A DNA stretch of 64,000 nucleotides from Falsirhodobacter sp051195255 (lineage in GTDB: Bacteria > Pseudomonadota > Alphaproteobacteria > Rhodobacterales > Rhodobacteraceae), in the NCBI RefSeq assembly GCF_051195255.1, contig NZ_JBNJLK010000005.1, forward strand, positions 62,001 to 126,000, written 5' to 3'. Below the pieces are notes generated by a model. The model made no database searches, was not told where the DNA came from, and saw only the letters and a program-made list of their open reading frames with translations. Both the position numbers and the translations under genes were made by a program. Every line of letters starts with the position of its first letter. The stretch's first letter is position 1. This document shows positions 43,208-52,677 of this stretch, in pieces.

Positions 43208-43903
43208 TCAGGCGGCCGTCTTCTCCCGAAGGGCTTCCAGCAGCCGTTCCGCCGCCGCGGCCGACGATGCGGGGTTCTGGCCGGTGATCAGCAGACCGTC
43301 CGTCACCGTATAAACACCCCAGTCGTCGGTGCGGGAGAAGTCGCCGCCCAGCCGGACCAGCTCATCCTCCACAAGGAAGGGCACGATCTTTGTCAGGCCT
43401 ACGCCTTCCTCTTCGGTGTTGGTGAAGCCCGTGACGCGGCGGCCCTGAACGACCGGGCGGCCGTCCGCGTTCCTCACGTGCCGCAACACGCCGGGGGCGT
43501 GGCACACCAGCGCGGTCGGCTTGTCGGCGCGCAGGAAGGTTTCGATCAGCGCGATCGAGGTCCCATCCTCGGCGAGATCCCACAGTGGTCCGTGGCCGCC
43601 GGGATAGAAGACCGCGTCGAACTGCGCGGCGTCCACACTGTCCAGCCGAACGGTGCGGGCAATGTGGGCCGTCGCCTCGGCGTCCGCCTTGAAGCGTTCC
43701 GTCGCCTCCGTCCGTGCCGAAGGTTCATCGCTTTTTGGATCCAAGGGCGGCTGCCCGCCCTGGGGCGAGGCGAGGGTGATCGTGACCCCGGCGTCCTTGA
43801 ACACGTAATAAGGCGCCGCCAGCTCCTCGAGCCAGAAGCCGGTCTTCCGCCCCGTGTCGCCAAGCGTGTCGTGGGAGGTGAGCACCATGAGGATCTTCAT
43901 CAT
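43208..43903 (-). CDS. DJ-1/PfpI (Hsp31-like) protein
   Basis: 231-residue DJ-1/PfpI superfamily protein with an Hsp31-like insertion. The nucleophile is the cysteine of ALVCHAPGVLRHV, and the acidic partner lies in FDAVFYPGGHGPLWDLAED; TGRKTGFWLEELAAPYYVF is the class-typical N-terminus. Likely glyoxalase III/deglycase-like or chaperone role. Two adjacent ATGs (43903, 43900) are possible. Divergent from a LysR regulator, which probably controls it. Confidence 0.85.
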   Translation of the reverse strand: MMKILMVLTSHDTLGDTGRKTGFWLEELAAPYYVFKDAGVTITLASPQGGQPPLDPKSDEPSARTEATERFKADAEATAHIARTVRLDSVDAAQFDAVFYPGGHGPLWDLAEDGTSIALIETFLRADKPTALVCHAPGVLRHVRNADGRPVVQGRRVTGFTNTEEEGVGLTKIVPFLVEDELVRLGGDFSRTDDWGVYTVTDGLLITGQNPASSAAAAERLLEALREKTAA

Positions 43904-43964
43904 TCGCGTCCTTGTTGTTGCGGGCCATTGCCGATGGACAACAGATGGCATCGCCAAGGGTATT

Positions 43965-43991
43965 TCTGAAACTTATTTCCTGTATTTCAGA
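43965..43991. promoter_or_regulatory. LysR-type operator in divergent region
   Basis: Perfect 7-bp arms TCTGAAA (43965-43971) and TTTCAGA (43985-43991), with a 13-bp spacer, lie between the DJ-1 gene and the LysR start. TATTTCAGATATA contains the T-N11-A pattern of LysR boxes. Confidence 0.6.
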
Positions 43992-44014
43992 TATACGCCT
44001 GCTAACATATCTGG

Positions 44015-44932
44015 ATGAAGCCCGATCTCAACCTCCTCCCGATCTTCCTGATGCTGCTGGAGGAGCGGAGCGTCACCCGCGCCGCGTCCCGGCTGGGAAT
44101 GACTCAACCGGCACTTTCCAATGCGCTGAATCGCCTGCGGGCGACCTTCCACGATCCCCTGTTCATACGGGAGCGTCATGGCATCCGGCCCACGGAGCTT
44201 GCCTTGTCCTTGGCCCCGAACATTCAGGCGGCGCTGGCGCAACTGGACGATCTGATCGCCGCACGGCAGGAATTCGTGCCGGCCAAGGCAGAGCAGGTGT
44301 TTGTCCTTGCCGCCAACAGCTATCCCGAACTGGTGCTGATCCCACCGCTCGCCGCCCGCTTGCAAGTCGAAGCGCCGGGCATCCGCCTGCGCCTCCTTCC
44401 CTTCGGGGCCAGCCTGACCGACACGGGCGTGACCTCCGGCACCACGGCGCTGGCGCTTGGCCGGGTGACCGATCCGACGGTCAATCTGGTCGTGCAGCCC
44501 TTGATGACCGACGGGCTGGCCTGCGTTTTGCGGAAAGATCATCCGCAGGTCGGCGACACGATCAGCCGGGAACAGTACGAAGGCCTGCGCCATGTGAACG
44601 TCCTGCCGCCCGGACGCCTGCGGGCCGGGCTTTTTCAGGCGATGAAACGGCATGGCGTGGCACGGGATGTTGCCATCTCCGTCACCCAATTCTCGGCCGC
44701 GGCCGAGGTGGTGGCCGCCACCGACTGCTGCGCGACGCTGCCGCGCCTGCTGTGCCGCAGCCTTGCCGGCGATCCCCGTCTGAAAGTGCTGCCCGCGCCC
44801 CTGGATCTTGGCACCTTCCCGGTGGAGATGGCTTGGCACACACGCTATCGCAACGATCCGGCGCATATGTGGCTTCGGGCCTTCGTGGCGGCGGTGGCGC
44901 GGGATCTGGGCACAAGCGGCGCGGTGTCCTAA
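44015..44932 (+). CDS. LysR-family regulator
   Basis: 305-residue LysR transcription factor. The N-terminal winged HTH is clear (LPIFLMLLEERSVTRAASRL, MTQPALSNALNRLRATFHDPLF), the effector domain starts near residue 90 (VFVLAANSYPELVLIPPLAA). It resembles NodD/PcpR-like members that open with LNLLPIF. Divergent transcription with the DJ-1 gene and the operator in between suggest that it regulates this gene and itself. It converges on the EamA gene with a 14-bp gap. Confidence 0.9.
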   Translation: MKPDLNLLPIFLMLLEERSVTRAASRLGMTQPALSNALNRLRATFHDPLFIRERHGIRPTELALSLAPNIQAALAQLDDLIAARQEFVPAKAEQVFVLAANSYPELVLIPPLAARLQVEAPGIRLRLLPFGASLTDTGVTSGTTALALGRVTDPTVNLVVQPLMTDGLACVLRKDHPQVGDTISREQYEGLRHVNVLPPGRLRAGLFQAMKRHGVARDVAISVTQFSAAAEVVAATDCCATLPRLLCRSLAGDPRLKVLPAPLDLGTFPVEMAWHTRYRNDPAHMWLRAFVAAVARDLGTSGAVS

Positions 44933-44946
44933 GAGGGGGAAGGCGG

Positions 44947-45852
44947 TCAGAGGGAGCTTGCCGGCCCCATCGTATCCCGGTTACGGCGCCGCAGCGTCGC
45001 TTCCCGCCACATCGCGTAGCAGCCGGACAGCACGATGATCGCGGCCCCGATCAGGGTCAGGGCGTCGGGGCGCTCGTGGAAGACCAGGACACCGAAGATC
45101 AGGGCGAAGACCAGCCGGGCATAGCGCAACGGCGCCAAGGCCGACGCGTCGCTTTGCCGGGTGGCGGCCACCAGCGCGGCATAGGCGGTGACGCCCGACG
45201 CCCAGCACCCGATCACGAGCATCCATTGCCGCAGGTCCGGCCACAGGAAGACCTGCTTCAGGTGCACCGCCAGAAGAAGCGCGGCGATCAGCGTCGCGCC
45301 GAAGGCCCCCGCCGCCAAGATCTCCGACCGGATGTCCGGGGGCACGCGGCGGGTCACCAGATCACGCGCCGCCAGCAGCAGCACCGACACCAGCGCCAGA
45401 AGGGACACCGGGCGGAACCCTTCAAGGCCGGGCCGTATCACCATCAGCACGCCCATAAAGCCGATCACGATGGTGACACAGCGCCGCCAGCCTACAGGCT
45501 CCCCCAGAAACAGGGCGGCGCCCAGGAGGATGGCCAGCGGCAGCGCCTGAAAGATCGCGGTGGTCGAGGACAGCTCGGTCAACGCCAAGGCGATGACGAA
45601 GCAAAGGGAGCCGACAGCCTCGCACAGGCTGCGGAACAGCACGATCGGCCGCAGCAGGCCGCCCTTCAGGACCGGCAAGCCCTTGCGTTTCAGAAGGCCG
45701 AGGAAGCTTGCGCCGCCCATCGCCCCCAGCATGGCCACGATCTGCGTGTAGGGCAGGTCGGCGGACAGAAGCTTGATGAACGTGTCCTCGACCGCGAAAA
45801 GGGCCATCGCGAACAGCATCAGCAGCATGCCGCGCTGCATGTCGGTTTTCAT
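44947..45852 (-). CDS. EamA-family (DMT) transporter
   Basis: 301-residue membrane protein with ten helices in two EamA repeats. Repeat one: GMLLMLFAMALFAVEDTFIK, with FRSLCEAVGSLCFVIALALTELSSTTAIFQALP; repeat two: VSLLALVSVLLLAARDLVTR and ALAPLRYARLVFALIFGVLVF. The ending is basic (REATLRRRNRD). Substrate unknown; such proteins often export metabolites or amino acids. Starts a sparse intergenic region before the accessory segment. Confidence 0.88.
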   Translation of the reverse strand: MKTDMQRGMLLMLFAMALFAVEDTFIKLLSADLPYTQIVAMLGAMGGASFLGLLKRKGLPVLKGGLLRPIVLFRSLCEAVGSLCFVIALALTELSSTTAIFQALPLAILLGAALFLGEPVGWRRCVTIVIGFMGVLMVIRPGLEGFRPVSLLALVSVLLLAARDLVTRRVPPDIRSEILAAGAFGATLIAALLLAVHLKQVFLWPDLRQWMLVIGCWASGVTAYAALVAATRQSDASALAPLRYARLVFALIFGVLVFHERPDALTLIGAAIIVLSGCYAMWREATLRRRNRDTMGPASSL

Positions 45853-46347
45853 CGAAGGCCCGTCCTGACGCAGATGAAGATCGCCCGAAGGCGGTCCTTA
45901 TTAGGTAAATGATCGTGGCCCGGTCCGGCAGAACCTTCGTGCGGGCCGCGCCCGGTAGATCGAGGAAAAGTTACTGCCGAAGACGCTTATTGTCCAACGA
46001 AATCAAAGGTCAAAAGTAATTTAGAGGAATGAATTCCATTGGTTCGGACCAAAGTTCGGACCTTGCCCCACCATCGTGCGAAAAACAAAAGGGCTCGCGC
46101 TTGCGAGCCCTTTGCCATGATTTCTGCCGTGACCGCAAGCAGAACGCTACAGGATCATCGTAACTTAGGACATCCACCTGCCGTGCGGTCGGAATATCCG
46201 ATGCAAACACCCGAATGCTGTGACGCCGCAGCTTCCCGGAAATCCTGTAGCCGAGGATTTCTCGCAGAAGCACGGCGCGCGTCAGTGCTTTCACAGGCTC
46301 ATTCCATAGTATTCTTGCCGCCTGTCGGACATGGTCGGATCTGTCAG
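45853..46347. other. Gene-poor left edge of accessory region
   Basis: Nearly 500 bp with no convincing gene. It contains the direct repeat GTTCGGACC at 46042-46050 and 46054-46062 and a bidirectional terminator at 46088-46113. A minus-strand reading frame around 46170-46294 has protein-like composition (REILGYRISGKLRRHSIRV) but no recognised family, and may be a remnant. No tRNA or integrase is evident. Confidence 0.5.
46088..46113. terminator. Bidirectional terminator
   Basis: Stem GGGCTCGC/GCGAGCCC with GCTT loop, flanked by AAA on one side and TTT on the other, so it can terminate on both strands. Confidence 0.8.
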
Positions 46348-46929
46348 AACGACCTGAACGAGGTGATCACTGCCTTCGTCCAGGACAAGACCGCGATCGA
46401 GCGCGGGCTGTTCGACGAAGAGATGGTGCCAGAAGAGCTGACACAGGTGCGCATGGGCAAGATTGTGCGCGATAAATACCCGGAGCTTGACGCAGAGGAT
46501 CAGGAAGCAGTGCGGCAGCACGCCATCGCTGCGATGAACTTCACCCAGGAGGCTAAGCAGGCCTTGGTTGGCGACGGATCTGAAGCATCGGCCAATACCG
46601 CGTTTGTCGATGGCGTCCGTCAGTTCGCGCTCAGCGTCCGGGATCTGGATATTGACCTCATCGACCGGATCAATCCATTCGGGGAGACCTACGCCATCCT
46701 CGCGAAAACCATGAGCGAGGACCGCCTGAAGGAAGTTGCCGCCGTCATCGAAGCAAAGAAGATCAAGCTGACACCCGAGGAGGCGAGGGATCTGGCGAAG
46801 CGTGCTGCGAAGTCCAAGGCAGACCATGGCCGTCTGCCGTCATTGACCTCGACAGATGCCTGGCAAAAGAAGATGGCCGATGGTGTGGCCTTCTTGGTCC
46901 GCATGAAGCAGGAGGCGATGACTGGGTAA
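46348..46929 (+). pseudogene. 3' fragment of a DEAD/DEAH-type helicase
   Basis: About 193 codons beginning NDLNEVITAFVQDKTAIERG and ending with KKMADGVAFLVRMKQEAMTG. From remembered similarity this is the C-terminal helical tail of large restriction-type DEAD/DEAH helicases; no Walker motifs are present, so the ATPase body is missing. Upstream in-frame sequence is unrelated. It runs into the GIY-YIG pseudogene, its probable former partner. Confidence 0.6.
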
Positions 46930-46930
46930 T

Positions 46931-48100
46931 GACTTCACCGATGACGACGACGCCCTGCTTGCCGAACTCGGTGTTGAAGTCGAGCACAGAAAAGCCTTCG
47001 CACGGACGCCTCGTGAAGAGCGCATTATTGCGAGCTTCGAGGACATCCAGAAGTTCGTGACCGAGACAGGTCGCCTTCCGCGGCACGCCGCCAGCGGTGA
47101 TATTTTCGAACGGCTTTATGCTGTCCGCCTGCAGCGTTGCGCGAATTGCCGGAAGCCGTCACCCTTCTTGCGGCCATGGACAGCGTGGCCTGCTCGTCGG
47201 GGCGGACGCCGCGCCGGAAGGGGACATGAACGATGATGCACTTCTCGCCGCACTCGGCGTCGAGTTCGAGGCCAGCTCGATCACCGATCTGAAACACGTC
47301 CCCTCCGCCTCGGAGCGCGAGGCCGCCGAAGAGGTGGCCAGTCGGCAGCGTGGCGAGGACTTCGACACGTTCAAGCCGCTCTTGGAATAGGTCCAGCGCG
47401 AGTTGGACAATGGGCAGCGCGCGACACGCCCCTTCGAGCTGAAGGCGGAAATCCAGCGGGGCCGCTTCTTCATCGTCGAGGGACAGAAGGCGCATGTCGC
47501 TGAGATGGAAGAGTCGACGCTAACCGATCAGGGGCGCATAGACGCCCGCCTGCGGGTCATCTTCGACAACGGCACCGAAAGTGACATGCTCATGCGGCGT
47601 TGCAGCGTGCTTTGAACAAGGACGATTCGGGCCGGCGGATTACGGAGTCCTCGGCGGGGCCTCTGTTCGCCGACGCCCCGGAGGAAGGCGACAACTCGAC
47701 GGGAACGATCTACGTCCTGCGCAGCGTATCAAACCATCCGATGGTGGCCGCCAACCGCGACCTTGTGCACAAGATCGGCGTAACCACCATGGAGGTCGAG
47801 AAGCGCATCGCGCGTACCCACCTTCAGACCACCTTTCTGATGGCACCTGTCGATGTCGCGGGGACCTACCGGCTCTTCAACATCAACCGGACCAAGCTTG
47901 AGAACCTGATCCACCGGATCATTGGCCCTGCGCAGATCGGGATCCAGATCCCGGACCGCCTGCGGCGCCGGACTTCGCCGCGGGAATGGTTCCTTGTGCC
48001 GGAGTTCGTCATTGATGAGGCTGTGCAGAAGATCATGGACGGCACGATCACGGACTTCGTCTATGATCCGAATGCTGCGCGTCTCGTCCGGCGCATGTGA
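46931..48100 (+). pseudogene. Decayed GIY-YIG (T5orf172) nuclease gene
   Basis: Four reading-frame pieces make one protein of about 390 residues. They run from DDDALLAELGVEVEHRKAF, through LRELPEAVTLLAAMDSV and GLLVGADAAPEGDMNDDAL, to TGTIYVLRSVSNHPM. The last part is a GIY-YIG domain of the Mug113/T5orf172 kind (GTIYVLRS, LVHKIGVTT, EVEKRIARTH). Breaks are single-base losses near 47136, 47186 and 47597 and a TAG at 47388-47390. No functional start codon in frame was seen. An apparent partner of the helicase fragment. Confidence 0.7.
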
Positions 48101-48147
48101 TTGGTCCGGAGCATGATCGTGCGTCGTGCTGTTGGTGGCCGCCCGCC

Positions 48148-48912
48148 TCAGCTTAGATCAGGCAGGTCGGCCCTGGGGGGGCAGCGTTCGGCGCCGCTTT
48201 CGGCCATTGTTTCCATCTCCGAACGCGCGATCTCAATCATCGGGCTCATGCCTGCTGCAACGTAATCGACAGGGATCGCGTCTGGCTGCAGGTGTCCGAA
48301 GTTCAGGTTTCGCGGGTCGATCATCAACAGCTTGTAGTCCCGTCTGCCTCCGTCACGATAAGCAGCCTCGATGCAGGCATGAAACCTTTCCGGACCCTTC
48401 AAGCCCTTTTCGATGCCGAAGATTGAGATCATAAAAGGCACGGTATCGGTCAGGTTCCGATAAGCCCATGCGGCCTGGTGAGAGCCGTAGTCCTCCAGCA
48501 AGACATAGACGAGGTTCAGGTCGTCTACGCTCGGGAAATCAGTGAGCTTTTCGCCGTGGAACTCGCCCGCCAAGACATCCCTTGGGACCGCATGCGGATC
48601 CGGTGCAAGCAGCGGGCGGACGAAGGACTTCAGTTGGAAGTCGAACTGTCCCTCGATGCGAAAGACGGACGAATGTTGCCCCGACATCTTGCATACAGTG
48701 TCGTATTTACACCATCTTTCGGCAGTGACACCATGCTCACGCTGGAAGGGCAGCACGGCCTGATCTGGAATCTTCATGGCCACATCACGCAGGCTCGGCA
48801 CGACGTAGGCGTCTTGCCGCCAAGCGCCGGTTACGTAGGCGTGCGAGTTCCACATCAAACGCGACAATGGCGGTCCAGTAGCATGATCCGGGTGGGCGGA
48901 GACATCCGACAT
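48148..48912 (-). CDS. Hypothetical protein
   Basis: 254 codons with no family that I recognise. The protein is soluble, aromatic-rich and without signal peptide or membrane helix; notable segments are AERWCKYDTVCKMSGQHSS, VDDLNLVYVLLEDYGSHQAA and RDYKLLMIDPRNLNFGHLQP. It begins 16 nt downstream of the broken dapA-like gene on the same strand, suggesting a former operon. The ribosome site is weak. Composition looks like real coding sequence. Confidence 0.55.
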   Translation of the reverse strand: MSDVSAHPDHATGPPLSRLMWNSHAYVTGAWRQDAYVVPSLRDVAMKIPDQAVLPFQREHGVTAERWCKYDTVCKMSGQHSSVFRIEGQFDFQLKSFVRPLLAPDPHAVPRDVLAGEFHGEKLTDFPSVDDLNLVYVLLEDYGSHQAAWAYRNLTDTVPFMISIFGIEKGLKGPERFHACIEAAYRDGGRRDYKLLMIDPRNLNFGHLQPDAIPVDYVAAGMSPMIEIARSEMETMAESGAERCPPRADLPDLS

Positions 48913-48927
48913 CGCAGCCCGACCGGA

Positions 48928-49935
48928 TCATGGGTCAGCGGGGCGATAGATGTAGAGCCCAAAGCCGTCATTCAGCACAGCATGGCTGGAAGGCTTTTCT
49001 AGATTAACATCGACTTGGGCTGCTTCGCTTCCCTTCAGGCAAGACAGCGCAGCACCCACCCGTTCATGAACCTCCGTAGGAAGCGGCTTTACTGGTCGCA
49101 TTGGCTCGATGCCCTTCCCGTCAAGATGATCTGCGATAGCATACATCACGCGGAAACTGCCGAACTCCCTGAAAAGCGTCCAGAGCGGACCAAGCGCCTG
49201 ATCGATCTGGGCGGCCTCCTCGGCCCCGGAATCCATCGCGGCACGGGTGCGGCGAAGTGCCTCGCCGGGCAAGAGATCAGCGACAACACTGAACCACGTC
49301 CGCCCCCGCCAGCAGCGCGTCTTTCGCCCCCCGGTCTCCGCTGTATCCGATCGAAAAGTCGGAGGGTGTGACAGCTCGCAGTGCTGCTAGTTCACCGGCG
49401 GAATCGCCGTCGGCGGGCAGCGGCATCTTTACCCCTGCCACGTTCGGACGCTCCGACAGGCGGGCGAGCAGACCGTGGCTGAAGGTGAAGTTCGTCGTGC
49501 CAGGGTTATTGTAGATGCACAGGCGCAATCCGCCCGCCGTCGCGACGGCCTTGAAGTGCGTGTATACCTCTTCGTCGGTCAGATTCTGGTAGGACATCGG
49601 TGCGAGCAAGAGCCCCCGTGCCCCCGCCTCGGCCGCGTATCGGGCAAGGTCCACCGCCTCGTCAGTCCGAAGCGCCCTGGCGCCCCCGCGATCAGCGGTA
49701 TCCGCCCTGCCAAGACCGTGGCGGCGACACGAACGACATCCTTGCGTTCCGCAGTAATGGGATAGGCGTAACTGCCCGTGCTGCCAAGGAGACCGACCGA
49801 AGCCGAACCCGCCTCCACTATACGTTCAAGATGCCGTTCCAGAACATCGGGCAGCAACCGGCCTTCCCGATCCATGGGGGTCAGCGGGAAGGCGGACGGC
49901 CCGGTGAACGGCCATGACGATACGATACAGATCAT
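48928..49935 (-). pseudogene. Frameshifted dapA-like aldolase gene
   Basis: Three frames assemble into one DHDPS/NAL-superfamily protein: SAFPLTPMDREGRLLPDVLE and VGLLGSTGSYAYPITAERKD (first frame), VDLARYAAEAGARGLLLAPM, RLCIYNNPGTTNFTFSHG and VAGVKMPLPAD with the Schiff-base lysine (second), and LREFGSFRVMYAIADHL-like C-terminus (here LFREFGSFRVMYAIADHLDG, third). Shifts occur near 49672-49690 and 49291-49298. The start MICIVSSWPFTGPSAF is at 49935. Two independent shifts indicate decay or poor sequence quality. Confidence 0.75.
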
Positions 49936-50288
49936 CGCCCGTCTTACGATGTCGCAAGGGCGCCAGTTCTCCGGCGCCTGAAGCCGGCTGGCAGTCTCCA
50001 AGGTGTTCAGCACGCGCTTTAAGGATGCCCGGGACCCGAACGGCATCCAGCGGCGCTCTCGGCAAGACCGCAGAAGGACTCAAGATCGCCAGCAGATGTT
50101 TTCAACCTACCTAACATGATGTTATGGAGTTTACGGGTATCATGTGTGCTTCCCAAGAGCGCCGCCCGTCCGGTAGACGTTGAGGAATGCGTGGCCAGGC
50201 GGTAACGCCGCATTTAGCTCCACGGTGGCGTATCTGGGCAGAGTTCGTCATGGGAGCCATCCAGACATGACAGCACCTGGCCCGCGCT
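49936..50288. other. Intergenic region with palindrome
   Basis: No convincing gene. TAACAT-G-ATGTTA (50112-50124) is a perfect 13-bp palindrome upstream of the dapA-like remnant, resembling a GntR/FCD-type operator, but no cognate regulator gene is present. Confidence 0.4.
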
Positions 50289-51452
50289 TCATGGAACGAA
50301 TACCGCCCGAAGGCAGCCGTCTTCCTTGTACTTGAACATGTGATAGCCGGTTGGGCTCTCCTCCAGCGAGAAGCGATGTGTGGCCAAAGCAGCAGGTGTC
50401 AGTTCGCCACGCTGCGCATGCTCAAGCAGGCGCGGAACATAGGCCTGTCCATGCTGCTGAGCCGTCCGGACGGTCACGCCCTTGTTCATCAGTAGCCCTA
50501 GGGGGAACTTGTCCATCAGGCCATAAACGCCGAGTATCGAAAGCGTGCCGCCCTTACGGACCGCTAGCATGGCCTGCCGCAGCGCCGCGCCGCGATCCGT
50601 CTCCATGTGAAGCGCCTGCTTTACCCGATCGTAGGCTTGCTGAAGCCCGGTCCCGCCAGCCTCCATGCCAACTGCATCGATGCATGCATCTGGGCCGCGC
50701 CCGCCCGTCAGTTCTTTCAACGCTTCGACGACATCGACCTTTGTATAGTCGATCGGTATCGCACCGAACGCTTCCGCCTGAGCCAGCCGCTCAGGATACC
50801 GGTCGATCGCGATCATGCGTTCAGCGCCGAGGATCATCGCGCTTTGCTGCGCCATCAAACCTACGCCCCCGCAGCCCCAGACCGCGATCACGTCGCCCCT
50901 CTGGATGTTGCAGAAATCTGCTCCCATGAAACCGGTGGGTGCAGCGTCCGAGATGAACAAGGCGGTCTCGTCAGAAACGCCGTCGGGCACGATGAAACAA
51001 TCCGTATTGGCGAAGGGCACTCGAACATAGTTCGCATGCGCGCCTGCATAGCCGCCGAAAGCATGCGAATACGCATATATTCCGGCAGTTGGATAGCCGA
51101 GGAGCGGCTCTTGCAGTTCCGGCGCCGGATGGGTGGTGTCGCAAAGCGAGTAAAGGTGATGCTGGCAGTACCAGCACTGCCCACAGGAGATGAAGGAGGG
51201 GACGACGACACGGTCACCCCTTTTTACCTTCGTCACCTCGCGGCCGACATCGACGATCTCGCCCATGAACTCATGACCCAGGACGTCGCCGGCCTGCATT
51301 GTCGGGATCAGGCCGTCGATCAGGTGCAGGTCCGATCCGCAAGTGGTCGAAAGCCGTACCTTGAGGATCACATCGTTTGGGTTCAGGATTTCGGGATCGG
51401 CGACGGTCTCGACGCGAAGATCGTTGACACCGTTCCAGCAAAGTGCGCGCAT
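50289..51452 (-). CDS. Zinc-dependent alcohol dehydrogenase (copy 1)
   Basis: 387-residue medium-chain dehydrogenase of the glutathione-independent formaldehyde dehydrogenase-like group. Catalytic zinc region TTCGSDLHL and GHEFMGEIVDVG; structural zinc lobe CGQCWYCQHHLYSLC; Rossmann motif VWGCGGVGLMAQQSA. The last gene of a four-gene minus-strand operon that also has a second, related dehydrogenase. The aldehyde or alcohol substrate is unknown. Confidence 0.88.
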   Translation of the reverse strand: MRALCWNGVNDLRVETVADPEILNPNDVILKVRLSTTCGSDLHLIDGLIPTMQAGDVLGHEFMGEIVDVGREVTKVKRGDRVVVPSFISCGQCWYCQHHLYSLCDTTHPAPELQEPLLGYPTAGIYAYSHAFGGYAGAHANYVRVPFANTDCFIVPDGVSDETALFISDAAPTGFMGADFCNIQRGDVIAVWGCGGVGLMAQQSAMILGAERMIAIDRYPERLAQAEAFGAIPIDYTKVDVVEALKELTGGRGPDACIDAVGMEAGGTGLQQAYDRVKQALHMETDRGAALRQAMLAVRKGGTLSILGVYGLMDKFPLGLLMNKGVTVRTAQQHGQAYVPRLLEHAQRGELTPAALATHRFSLEESPTGYHMFKYKEDGCLRAVFVP

Positions 51453-51463
51453 TGGTCCTGCTC

Positions 51464-51979
51464 CTAGTTGTCGGTGCCGCCCTTACGGGCAGCTGGCTGA
51501 GGGTCAGTCGAAGGGATCTCGCCGGTGAGGGCCAGAGCGCGAAATCTATAAAGCGCCGTCAGCACGATTTCGTAAGGGATAATGTGAAAGAGCTTGCCGG
51601 TGAGTTGTCCGACAGCACCACCCGGGGGGTCAAACCGCAAATGAAGATGGAGTTCCGTGCCGCGATCCCCGGGCGCGGCCTGGAAGGTCAAAGACCCTGC
51701 GTTCGCCACGTCGGCGCCGTCGAGGGTGGACCAGCGAACCTCGTTTGCATCGGTTTCCTCGACATCAGTACGCCACCGGTATTCACCTCCCGCCGGACCA
51801 TGGGCGATCCATTCCGCGGTACGAACGTTTTCGGCTTTTACTCTCGCAAAATGGGCCCAGATCCGGGATTGCGTATCGGGTCGCAGCCAGAGCGTACGAA
51901 GTTCATCGGCAGGCCTGCCGATAGTGATCGACGCATGCGCCTCCGCGTCTAGACTTGTCTCCGTTGCAGCGTCGTTCAT
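51464..51979 (-). CDS. SRPBCC-family protein
   Basis: 171-residue SRPBCC (START/Bet v1-like) protein with an alpha-beta helix-grip fold: an early ASITIGRPADELRTLWLRPD strand-helix, RTAEWIAHGPAGGEYRWRTD, RWSTLDGADVANAGSLTFQ and a C-terminal helix IPYEIVLTALYRFRALAL. Such proteins bind hydrophobic ligands. It sits 11 bp upstream of dehydrogenase copy 1 in the operon, which suggests a joint role on a hydrophobic or aldehyde substrate; that is inference. Confidence 0.8.
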   Translation of the reverse strand: MNDAATETSLDAEAHASITIGRPADELRTLWLRPDTQSRIWAHFARVKAENVRTAEWIAHGPAGGEYRWRTDVEETDANEVRWSTLDGADVANAGSLTFQAAPGDRGTELHLHLRFDPPGGAVGQLTGKLFHIIPYEIVLTALYRFRALALTGEIPSTDPQPAARKGGTDN

Positions 51980-52075
51980 CGAAGGTTCCTTTCTGCCGCA
52001 TCAGCCCTACACGGGCCACCGCGCTCGAGATCTCGGTTGACGCCTCCATGCCGTCACTTTGGGCTGCATGGCTTG

Positions 52076-52651
52076 CTAGGGAAGCGCGGGGGCGACCATA
52101 CCTTCTGCCTGGTAAGCCGGCGGCGTCTTGAAGTCGTTGCGCGCAAGGCCGCGCGAGGCTTGCGGGCCGCGCGGAAGGCCGCTGCGGTCGGAATAGTCGC
52201 GTCCGCTCCCCGGCTCGCGGCGATGCGCAGCCTTGACCCCGGCATAGGCGACGAGGTCAAGCAAGGTGATCCCGACAACGATCGCGGTCGCAATTGCCGC
52301 GTTGTCCCGCTTGGGATTGTCGGGATGCAGCGCCGGGGCGAGCGTGCCGAGATCGAGCACATCGCCCCCGATCCGCAACGCGAGGCCGACCTGCTTGTCC
52401 ATGGACAAGGTGGGGACTGCGCTCGCCAGCTCGCGCGCGCCATAGGCGCGGATCAGCCCTTCTTTCCCCTCAAGCCCGAGCGTGCGGGCCAGCCTCCCGG
52501 GCGCCACCAGCTCTATGACGCCCAGACCGATCGAGATCCAGCCGAGCGTGCGGGCCAGCCGGTCGGCGCCGGTGAGCGAGCTTGGACCCTTGCGCTGGAT
52601 CCTGGGATCCCCGTCCGAACGGGCGATGTGTGTGACATTGGTGAGTGACAT
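52076..52651 (-). CDS. Small membrane protein of the ADH operon
   Basis: 191-residue protein with about three hydrophobic helices (LARTLGWISIGLGVIELVAPG, AIATAIVVGITLLDLVAYAG and a weaker middle one) and a polar C-terminal tail rich in Arg/Gly. Similar genes are often labelled cyclase/dehydrase beside SRPBCC and zinc dehydrogenase genes, without proof. The ATG at 52651 follows GAGGTG. Second gene of the operon. Confidence 0.7.
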   Translation of the reverse strand: MSLTNVTHIARSDGDPRIQRKGPSSLTGADRLARTLGWISIGLGVIELVAPGRLARTLGLEGKEGLIRAYGARELASAVPTLSMDKQVGLALRIGGDVLDLGTLAPALHPDNPKRDNAAIATAIVVGITLLDLVAYAGVKAAHRREPGSGRDYSDRSGLPRGPQASRGLARNDFKTPPAYQAEGMVAPALP

Positions 52652-52677
52652 GGTGACACCTCGTAGGGCTGGATCGT

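Noticed and set aside
46042..46062. Attachment site of an integrated element
   Set aside because: The GTTCGGACC repeats are only 3 nt apart; no tRNA, integrase or distant matching copy was found, so att status is unsupported.
46010..46294. Minus-strand gene at the edge of the accessory region
   Set aside because: It runs through a bidirectional terminator and matches no family; only noted as a possible remnant.
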